From an uncultured Clostridia bacterium (GTDB lineage: Bacteria > Bacillota > Clostridia > Oscillospirales > CAG-272): DNA of 12,683 bases. The DNA lies in NCBI GenBank assembly GCA_904501765.1, contig CAJGCM010000050.1:1-12683 (forward strand). Direction: 5' to 3'. The notes under the pieces were generated by a model. The model was not told where the DNA came from, did no database searches, and saw only the letters and a program-made list of their open reading frames with translations. A program made the translations under genes and the position numbers. Positions 7,126-12,683 of this stretch are shown piece after piece (the stretch's first letter is position 1; each line of letters begins with the position of its first letter).

Positions 7126-8529
7126 TTAAAGCTTCTCTCCGCACTCAAGGCAGAACTTACCGCCTGCGGGAACCTCGCTGCCGCACTTGGGGCATTTATT
7201 TATAAATGACGCTCCGCACTCAAGGCAGAACTTGCCGCGGCGAACCTTCTTACCACAAGAGGGGCAGATAACCTCGTCGTCTGCCAGCTTTTCAATCTTC
7301 GTTCCGCACTCAAGACAGAACTTTGCATTCGCAGGAACTGCGCTGCCGCAATTTGGGCATTTCTCCTCATTTACGGGAGCCTCCGCGGGTGCCTGCGCAC
7401 CGCCTGTCATACCCTTGAACATATCGCCGAACTGAGAGCCTACGGCTCCTGCCGCCGCCATACCGACGCCAAGACCTATAACGTCACCGATAACTCCGCT
7501 GCCGCCGCCGTTTGCGCCCATATTGCCAAGTCCCTCGGCAAAGGCTTTTTTAACGTCAGCCTCAATGATATCCTTCTGGGTGTAGCCCTTAACCTGCATA
7601 ATTTCAGCCTCGGCATAACCTGCCATTTTAGCAGCCTGCGCCTCTGCCTGAGCCTCGATAAGCCTTCTCTCCGCTTCTCTTCTCGCAATCTCGGTTTCGG
7701 TTGTCTGACGCTCAAGCTCTATTTTTCGCTGAGCGGCCGTTACGGTTGCCTCTGCCTCCGCCTTTGCGCTTCTTACGGTTGCCTCCGCCTCCGCCATCTT
7801 GGTCTGGAAGGAAACGGTCTGAAGCTCTCTCATACGGCGGAAATTGGGGTCGTCCTCGGGAAGGAGAACGTTGGAAATATAGAACTGAGGTATTGTAAGA
7901 CCGTACTCCTCAAAGCCGGGAAGAATCTTCTCACGAAGAATTGCCGAAAGCATCTCAAGGTTCTCGTCAATCTCCAGAATATTTATATTCTGCGCCTTGA
8001 TGCTTGCGGAAAGGTGAGTTTTAATAGCCGTGGAAATCAAGGGTCTGAAGCTCTGGGAGAGGGACTTAGTAAAGCCTGCGCCTCTGTCCTCCCAGGCGAT
8101 ACCGTTCATTGTTCCAACAAGCTTTACAAGAAGGCGTCTTGCATCGCTTACCGCCAGGTTCATTTCTCCGGAAGCGCCGATTGCGAAAGGAATACCGAGG
8201 GTAGGCTCTATGAAGCGAACCTTGCTGTCAGTCCCCCATTTTACCGCCATCTGAACGGTTTTGTTTATGTAATAAACCTCGCAGTGAAAGGGTGTTTCGC
8301 CACCCGTAACCCTGTTAAGAGCCTTGCCGACGAGAGGAATATTCTGTGTTGTAAGTGTATGTCTGCCGGGACCGAAAAGGTCAAGCGCCTGACCGTTCAT
8401 AAAGAATATCGCTTCCTGCGATTCGTGAACGATAAGCTGAGTCATATTGTTGAAGTCCTCGCAAGGATGCTTCCATATAAAGGTGCTGTTATCGCCTTCG
8501 TATTTTATGATTTCTGCTATCTGTTTCAT
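7126..8529 (-). CDS. SPFH/Band-7 domain protein with three C-terminal zinc ribbons (YdjI-like)
   Basis: A 467-residue protein, first gene of the operon. Residues about 30-230 form an SPFH domain of the family often annotated as virion core protein-like (Bacillus subtilis YdjI). It is followed by a long Ala/Glu-rich coiled coil (about 240-330) typical of flotillin-type oligomers, a Gly/Ala-rich segment (335-375), and three Cys4 ribbons: C391/C394/C405/C408, C422/C425/C435/C438 and C446/C449/C460/C463. The first and third share the pattern CPxCGSxVPAxxKFCLECG. There is no N-terminal membrane helix, so membrane contact would be peripheral or through partners; SPFH proteins organise membrane microdomains. 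The ATG at 8529 follows AAAGGGA with 7 nt. A good promoter lies about 55-85 nt upstream. YdjI works with PspA in B. subtilis, but no PspA gene is present here. Confidence 0.88.
   Translation of the reverse strand: MKQIAEIIKYEGDNSTFIWKHPCEDFNNMTQLIVHESQEAIFFMNGQALDLFGPGRHTLTTQNIPLVGKALNRVTGGETPFHCEVYYINKTVQMAVKWGTDSKVRFIEPTLGIPFAIGASGEMNLAVSDARRLLVKLVGTMNGIAWEDRGAGFTKSLSQSFRPLISTAIKTHLSASIKAQNINILEIDENLEMLSAILREKILPGFEEYGLTIPQFYISNVLLPEDDPNFRRMRELQTVSFQTKMAEAEATVRSAKAEAEATVTAAQRKIELERQTTETEIARREAERRLIEAQAEAQAAKMAGYAEAEIMQVKGYTQKDIIEADVKKAFAEGLGNMGANGGGSGVIGDVIGLGVGMAAAGAVGSQFGDMFKGMTGGAQAPAEAPVNEEKCPNCGSAVPANAKFCLECGTKIEKLADDEVICPSCGKKVRRGKFCLECGASFINKCPKCGSEVPAGGKFCLECGEKL
7141..7328. repeat. 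Three diverged copies of a zinc-ribbon coding repeat
   Basis: GCACTCAAGGCAGAACTT occurs exactly at 7141-7158 and 7216-7233, and with one change at 7306-7323 (CAAGACAG). It encodes the KFCLECG half of each ribbon in the SPFH protein. The near-identity in DNA points to fairly recent internal duplication or gene conversion. Confidence 0.85.
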
Positions 8530-8551
8530 AATTTAGTCCCTTTCTTTATGC

Positions 8552-8565
8552 TCCGATATGTCGGA
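8552..8565. other. Near-palindrome in the SPFH gene leader
   Basis: TCCGATATGTCGGA is a 14-bp near-palindrome (5-bp arms TCCGA/TCGGA) lying between the SPFH promoter and its ribosome binding site. It could be a small leader hairpin or an operator. It is too short to be more than a candidate. Confidence 0.35.
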
Positions 8566-8584
8566 ATATTTTTAATTATGTAAC

Positions 8585-8613
8585 ATTATATCACACCCGT
8601 TCACCAATTTCAA
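8585..8613 (-). promoter_or_regulatory. Promoter of the SPFH-TIR-zinc ribbon operon
   Basis: On the minus strand TTGAAA (8608-8613), a 17-bp spacer and TATAAT (8585-8590), preceded by TG in the extended -10 position (TGATATAAT). The start would lie near 8578, giving a leader of about 50 nt. This is a strong housekeeping-type promoter, so basal expression is likely unless a repressor acts. Confidence 0.8.
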
Positions 8614-8679
8614 TATATTACGAACGATATTTTAAAGAATTATGTATAAATTTTTAAAAAATAGCGTGACCTGGAAATG

Positions 8680-8708
8680 TTGACAAAAAGTGTTCGGTAC
8701 TGTATAAT
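8680..8708 (+). promoter_or_regulatory. Perfect consensus promoter of the divergent membrane-protein gene
   Basis: TTGACA (8680-8685), a 17-bp spacer and TATAAT (8703-8708) match the SigA consensus exactly, with an AT-rich tract upstream (about 8632-8660). The start would fall near 8715, giving a leader of about 50 nt that contains TGTTAA twice at a 13-bp spacing (8711 and 8724), a possible operator. Confidence 0.88.
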
Positions 8709-8763
8709 GTTGTTAAGAGTAAGTGTTAACGAATTGCGGCGACAAAAAGGAGGCTGACAACCT

Positions 8764-10050
8764 ATGGAGCAGGAAGAAAAGATAAAGATTTTAAAAAATC
8801 TTCTCGCCTTCGGCAGAGGAGTGCTTACTGCGGCGATATGCCTCGTCATAAAGCTTATCTGCAATTTCTCCGCTCTGTCAAGCTACGTCGGCGGAGAGGG
8901 CTTTTTTGCCGACACGCCCCCATATTTCGTGCATATCGTATGCTTCTTAACCTCGCTGATAATATACTATTTCGTCACACGGGCTATGAGCAATTACAAC
9001 GGAAGGCTCATGGACGAATATCTCTGTGAAGGAGAGAGAAATCTCGGATTTTTCAAAAATCTCAAATCACTCTTCGGGAATTCCGAATTTATGATTGAAG
9101 CGCTTGTCGCCACCTTCATAATGTTTATCGGTGGCGCTGTTGGCGCCTCTTACGAGATAGCGGGAATGTTCCACTTTGCCGACGGATTTTCAAAAAATAG
9201 CACAGGCTTTATCCCGGGATTTGTTACCGCCGCCCTGACGTTTCTCTTTTACAGCATTTCAAAAGCAGATGCCTACGGCTTCTGGGACTCATTAAAGAAG
9301 GAGGACGAGAGGGAAAAGGTCCGCAGACGTGTATCGCTTATCCTGAAGCTTGCGATACTCTTCGTCTTATGTCCCATAATAGCGACCGTTATGCCTCTTC
9401 TTCCCCTTGCATTAGTTACCCTGGGAGCACTCATATACGCAATAATCCTTGCCGTATCCCTGCCGCTCTTCATAGGCTCCGTAGTCCTGATTGCCCTACT
9501 CGTATGGCTCACATTTTTCCTCACAAAGGTTATCTGCCGCAGACGCTTTATCAGCGGAATACTTAACACGGTAAGGGATATAGACGCAAAAATCACGGTT
9601 ATGAGAAACCCATATCTATCTCTTATAACCAGGCGTCGCATTTTCTCATTTGATATAGAGCTGGAAGGCAGGCTATACTGCTGCGTTAATATCTCCTCAA
9701 AGCACAGATGGACTCCTATATGCTTCACCGAGGACGGCCGTGGCTATCACAAGCACGTAATCGGAACGAAGAGGCACAATATAACGGTAAAGGATTTCTT
9801 TGAATTTGACACGCCCTCGGGGGGTGTGCCGATTCTTATCGTAACTCCCACTCCTAAAGAGGTTTTCATCAGCGACGAATACGGAGAAAAAAGACTTTTC
9901 AACGCCGACAGGCTCTGGCGATGGACAGCCTATGACAAGGAGGCGTTTCTCGGAGCCTTAGGGCGCAAAATTTTAGGTGTATTCGACCGTGAGTCAGAGG
10001 ATAAAAATTCTGACTCCGGTATATCCGTACCGACTAAATTTATACAGTAA
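8764..10050 (+). CDS. Multi-spanning membrane protein of unknown function
   Basis: A 428-residue protein that I do not recognise. Hydrophobic segments lie at about 14-34, 54-74, 109-135, 148-166, 190-210, 213-233 and 235-257, so six or seven helices in the first 260 residues. They are followed by a soluble C-terminal region of about 170 residues, probably cytoplasmic given the Arg-rich CRRRF at its start. That region looks beta-rich (DIELEGRLYCCVNISSK, GGVPILIVTPTPKEVFIS) and has no catalytic motif I can name. The ATG follows AAAGGAGG with a 10-nt spacer. The gene is monocistronic: its own consensus promoter in front, a strong intrinsic terminator behind. It is divergent from the SPFH-TIR operon, 234 nt apart, which may mean shared regulation; a functional link is only inference. 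Confidence 0.8.
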   Translation: MEQEEKIKILKNLLAFGRGVLTAAICLVIKLICNFSALSSYVGGEGFFADTPPYFVHIVCFLTSLIIYYFVTRAMSNYNGRLMDEYLCEGERNLGFFKNLKSLFGNSEFMIEALVATFIMFIGGAVGASYEIAGMFHFADGFSKNSTGFIPGFVTAALTFLFYSISKADAYGFWDSLKKEDEREKVRRRVSLILKLAILFVLCPIIATVMPLLPLALVTLGALIYAIILAVSLPLFIGSVVLIALLVWLTFFLTKVICRRRFISGILNTVRDIDAKITVMRNPYLSLITRRRIFSFDIELEGRLYCCVNISSKHRWTPICFTEDGRGYHKHVIGTKRHNITVKDFFEFDTPSGGVPILIVTPTPKEVFISDEYGEKRLFNADRLWRWTAYDKEAFLGALGRKILGVFDRESEDKNSDSGISVPTKFIQ

Positions 10051-10062
10051 CTAAAACAATTT

Positions 10063-10108
10063 CGGGCAGAGGAGCGGCAAAGGAAGGCTGCTTTTCCGCC
10101 CGTTTTTT
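10063..10108 (+). terminator. Intrinsic terminator after the membrane-protein gene
   Basis: A 16-bp stem (10063-10078 with 10087-10102, outer CGGGC/GCCCG, one A-C mismatch and some G-U pairs) with an 8-nt loop is followed by six Ts (10103-10108). It lies 12 nt after the stop codon. Confidence 0.92.
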
Positions 10109-10162
10109 GTTTTATTCCGTGTCGCTATGATAAATACATTTTCTGTAAATTGAAAAACCCCC

Positions 10163-10191
10163 TTGAAAAAACCTTTAACTTATGCTAAAAT
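10163..10191 (+). promoter_or_regulatory. Promoter of the MutS-like/pantothenate kinase operon
   Basis: TTGAAA (10163-10168), a 17-bp spacer and TAAAAT (10186-10191) with an extended -10 TG (TGCTAAAAT). The start would be near 10198, before the GGAG box that serves the ATG at 10237. Confidence 0.75.
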
Positions 10192-10224
10192 TAGAGTGCT
10201 ATAAAATAAATGCAAAACCTATGC

Positions 10225-10228
10225 GGAG
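10225..10228 (+). promoter_or_regulatory. Ribosome binding site deciding the start of the MutS-like gene
   Basis: GGAG lies 8 nt before the ATG at 10237. An in-frame ATG at 10210 has no purine box, only ATAAAATAA, and would leave a leader of about 12 nt from the predicted promoter. The start at 10237 is favoured. Confidence 0.75.
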
Positions 10229-10236
10229 AATACGAA

Positions 10237-11859
10237 ATGGAAGATAAATTCATAAGTCTGCTCTATCCCGACGAGGAGTCGCTTAATTACCATATGGACA
10301 GAAACAATCTGCCGAAGGTTTCCGAGGCAGTTTGCGACGAGCTGTCGCTGACAGACCTTTTCTCGCTGAAGAACAGCTCTCTTACAGATTTCTTCACCTC
10401 TGACCCCACCGTTATCGAATACCGCCAGAGGACTATTTCCGATATGATAAACATACCCGAGCTTAAAGAGGCTCTTGCCGAGGTGCATCCCATTCTCGAC
10501 GATATCGGAGAGCTTCGCAGGCTTGATATGTCAAAGGGAAATTTCGGCGATTCATACCTTTACAGCATCACCGAAATAGAGCTGTACGTAAGCTGCATTG
10601 AAACCCTCAAGTCCGGCTTTGAAAAAATTGCGGACAAGGTGAAAAGTCCCGCCTTTCGAAGGCTTTCGGATTTCGTGCTTGAGCTCGCCTCCTCCGAATA
10701 TTATTCGGAGCTTAATAAAAAGCTCTCCGCCCTCGCCTCAAGAGTTCACGAGGTCAGAAGCGTAACGGTCGGTGTGAATCTCGACAGAGAGCTTCGCCCC
10801 GTTGCGGCAGGTGTGATTTCCGTAAATTCTGAGCAATTCAAATCCGGGAAAACCCTTGATAAAATCCTTCGTTTTTCCTTCAAAAACGACTCCTTTACCA
10901 CAATAGCCGAGCTTTCCCCCTTTGGCAAAGGGCAGAGCGAAAACAAAAAGGAGGCGCTTGTCGGAGCCTTCCATTCCGCCATCGAGGACGTTTTTAAATC
11001 CTCAATTAAAGGGTGGCGCTCCATAGTAGGCGAATACGTGCTTGACAATACAGATTTCCTTCTTCGGCTTCTTCCCGAGATAGAATTCGTATCCCGCGCC
11101 ACAGACCTTGTTAAAAAGCTCTCCGCTCACCCGGGGTGCTCGGTATGCTTCCCTAAAATCCTTCCTAAGGAAGAAAAGGCTTTTTCAGCCCTCGAGCTTT
11201 ACAACCCGAGAGTTGCCCTTGCCATTGACGACGAGATTGTTTGCAACGATTTTGAGTTTGACGACGAGGCTCGTATTTACGTACTGACAGGTCCCAACAG
11301 AGGCGGAAAATCGGTTATTACAGTAGCAGTCGGCGCAGCTGAAGCTTTCGCTATGCTCGGGCTCCCCGTCCCTGCCCGCTCAGCTGAAATATCCCCTGTT
11401 GACGGTATATTCACTCATTTCCCCGAGGGCGCTGACGACACTATTGACAAGGGGCGTCTTGGCGAGGAATGCGCAAGACTGCGTGAGATATTTGACTGCG
11501 TTACCGAGGACAGCATGATTCTCCTCGACGAATCCCTCTCCTCTACCGGCGCATATGAGGCTGCGTACATAGCCTCCGAAATACTTACAGGCTTTGCCAC
11601 AATGAGGGTGAGAGGTATATTCTCCACTCACCTTCACGAGCTTGCGGCGGCAGTCCCCGAAATAAACAAAAAATCCGCCTCCCTCGGTGGCATAAGCCTT
11701 GACACGCTGGTGGCGGGAATTGAAGAAGGAAAGCGCTCCTTCAAGATAGTAAGAGCGAAGCCTGACGGAAAATCCTACGCCAGGGATATTGCCGACAAAT
11801 ACGGGCTTTCCTTTGACAGTATTATGAGAACGGTTAAAGAAAGAGAGTGTGACAGATGA
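10237..11859 (+). CDS. MutS-like ATPase lacking mismatch-recognition domains
   Basis: A 540-residue protein with a helical MutS core/lever-like region (about 1-330) and a C-terminal MutS ABC-type ATPase. Motifs seen: Walker A TGPNRGGKS (351-359), Walker B ILLDES (428-433, D431/E432), the switch-His region STHLHEL (463-469), and near the end SYARDIADKYGLS, the usual MutS helix motif. MutS1 (about 850 residues) has N-terminal mismatch-binding and connector domains; these are absent, as is the Smr nuclease domain of MutS2. Canonical mismatch repair is therefore unlikely, and a role in recombination or structure-specific DNA binding is an inference from the family. The ATPase looks intact. The stop codon overlaps the start of the pantothenate kinase gene (ATGA), so the two are translationally coupled. 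Confidence 0.87.
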   Translation: MEDKFISLLYPDEESLNYHMDRNNLPKVSEAVCDELSLTDLFSLKNSSLTDFFTSDPTVIEYRQRTISDMINIPELKEALAEVHPILDDIGELRRLDMSKGNFGDSYLYSITEIELYVSCIETLKSGFEKIADKVKSPAFRRLSDFVLELASSEYYSELNKKLSALASRVHEVRSVTVGVNLDRELRPVAAGVISVNSEQFKSGKTLDKILRFSFKNDSFTTIAELSPFGKGQSENKKEALVGAFHSAIEDVFKSSIKGWRSIVGEYVLDNTDFLLRLLPEIEFVSRATDLVKKLSAHPGCSVCFPKILPKEEKAFSALELYNPRVALAIDDEIVCNDFEFDDEARIYVLTGPNRGGKSVITVAVGAAEAFAMLGLPVPARSAEISPVDGIFTHFPEGADDTIDKGRLGEECARLREIFDCVTEDSMILLDESLSSTGAYEAAYIASEILTGFATMRVRGIFSTHLHELAAAVPEINKKSASLGGISLDTLVAGIEEGKRSFKIVRAKPDGKSYARDIADKYGLSFDSIMRTVKERECDR

Positions 11860-12680
11860 GCATAGTTATCGGAATTGACGTAGGCGGCAGCACCACGAAA
11901 ATAGTCGGCTTCCGTGAGGGCGAGCTTATACACCCCCAATTTGTTAAGGCTAACGACCCGCTTACCTCAATTTACGGCGCCTTCGGCAAATTCACCGACG
12001 AAAACCGACTTGCGCTCCGTGACATTGACAGAGTTATGGTGACTGGAGTCGGCTCCGCTTACTTAAGCCGCGGGCTTTACGGACTTGAATGTGTAAAGGT
12101 GCCCGAATTCAAAGCAATCGGCGTTGGCGGCTTATACCTGTCGGGTCTTAAAGAAGCTCTTTGCGTAAGTATGGGTACGGGTACCGCACTTGTACACGCC
12201 TCGGCGGATAAAATGAATTATCTCGGCGGAACCGGAGTTGGGGGCGGCAGCATTATGGGGCTTTCCAAAATAATGCTCAACGCCGATACGGTGGAGCATA
12301 TTATAGAGATGGCGGAGTGCGGAAAGCTCTCCAACATCGACCTTACTATCAAGGATATTACTGCGGAAAACAATCTCAGCGAGCTTTCCCGTGACCTTAC
12401 GGCGTCGAATTTCGGTAACGTGTCAGACCTTGCGGACAAAAACGATATTGCCGCAGGAGTGGTAAATATGGTGCTCGAAACCGTTGGCATGGTTTCGGTT
12501 TTCGGCGCAAAATCCGTCGGGGTAAAGGATATAATACTCACGGGAAACCTGACAAACCTCGATATAACCAAAAAGAAATTCGAGCAGTTCTGCGATATGT
12601 ACAAGTCGGATGGAATTAAATTCAGAATTCCCGAGCTCTCCCCCTTCGCCACTGTCATAGGAACTGCGCTTTGCAAATAA
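11856..12680 (+). CDS. coaW: Type II pantothenate kinase
   Basis: A 274-residue cytoplasmic kinase of the acetate-kinase/actin-like ATPase fold. It phosphorylates pantothenate with ATP, the first step of coenzyme A synthesis. Seen are the phosphate-1 loop IGIDVGGSTTK (5-15), VPEFKAIG with the likely catalytic E84 (E70 in the Staphylococcus aureus enzyme), the second glycine motif SMGTGTA (105-111), GGTGVGGGSIMGLSKIML (124-141), and the adenosine-side ILTGNL near the C terminus. Length matches bacterial type II enzymes (about 265-285). The S. aureus enzyme is not feedback-inhibited by CoA; whether that holds here is unknown. The start overlaps the MutS-like stop by 4 bp, with only a weak GAGAG box 8 nt upstream, which suggests coupling. 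The gene ends 3 bases before the window edge. Confidence 0.9.
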   Translation: MSIVIGIDVGGSTTKIVGFREGELIHPQFVKANDPLTSIYGAFGKFTDENRLALRDIDRVMVTGVGSAYLSRGLYGLECVKVPEFKAIGVGGLYLSGLKEALCVSMGTGTALVHASADKMNYLGGTGVGGGSIMGLSKIMLNADTVEHIIEMAECGKLSNIDLTIKDITAENNLSELSRDLTASNFGNVSDLADKNDIAAGVVNMVLETVGMVSVFGAKSVGVKDIILTGNLTNLDITKKKFEQFCDMYKSDGIKFRIPELSPFATVIGTALCK

Positions 12681-12683
12681 AAA

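Noticed and set aside
6440..7129. Plus-strand open frame of 229 codons
   Set aside because: Antisense shadow of the zinc-ribbon/TPR/TIR gene, whose motifs are unambiguous on the minus strand.
8014..8583. Plus-strand open frame of 189 codons
   Set aside because: Antisense to the SPFH coding region and its leader; no family resemblance.
9273..9728. Minus-strand open frame of 151 codons
   Set aside because: Antisense to the polytopic membrane protein, which has its own promoter, ribosome site and terminator.
10237..11859. Canonical MutS mismatch-repair protein
   Set aside because: At 540 residues there is no mismatch-recognition or connector domain; only core and ATPase regions are present.
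12218..12676. Minus-strand open frame of 152 codons
   Set aside because: Antisense to the pantothenate kinase; no recognisable product.

Overview
The window looks like chromosomal DNA of a Firmicute, most likely an uncultured gut-type Clostridia. The grounds are Shine-Dalgarno starts of the AGGAG type, TTGACA/TATAAT promoters with 17-bp spacers, a tRNA cluster with encoded CCA ends, a type II pantothenate kinase, and zinc-ribbon/SPFH/TIR proteins of a kind common in gut Firmicutes. Placement below class level is inference.

Layout. (1) 1-359, minus strand: a tRNA operon read Val(TAC)-Asp(GTC)-Phe(GAA)-Gly(GCC), with the Gly gene cut by the window edge. It is driven by a fully consensus promoter at 376-404. 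(2) 442-512: a perfect 17-bp inverted repeat around a 37-nt loop, placed to act as the terminator of the next gene. (3) 538-1956, minus: a MATE-family efflux pump. (4) 2040-4559, minus: a cytoplasmic GH116 glycoside hydrolase (GBA2/DUF608 type) with both catalytic carboxylates recognisable. (5) 4671-8529, minus: a three-gene operon read SPFH-domain protein with three zinc ribbons, then a zinc-ribbon/TPR/TIR/coiled-coil/membrane protein, then a small double-zinc-ribbon membrane protein. (6) 8764-10050, plus: an unrecognised multi-spanning membrane protein divergent from that operon, with its own perfect consensus promoter and a strong terminator. (7) 10237-12680, plus: a short MutS-like ATPase lacking mismatch-recognition domains, overlapping by 4 bp a type II pantothenate kinase.

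The most interesting part is 4671-8529. All three proteins carry Cys4 zinc ribbons, two have predicted membrane segments, and the TIR domain keeps a glutamate at the position expected for TIR NAD-hydrolases. The layout recalls the Bacillus subtilis ydjGHI genes (zinc ribbon/membrane plus SPFH, next to PspA), with a TIR protein in the cassette. I infer a membrane-surveillance or NAD-linked stress or defence module; nothing in the sequence proves that. The divergent membrane protein may or may not belong to it. No CRISPR, insertion sequence, rRNA or prophage was seen, and no gene-free stretch exceeds 300 bases.
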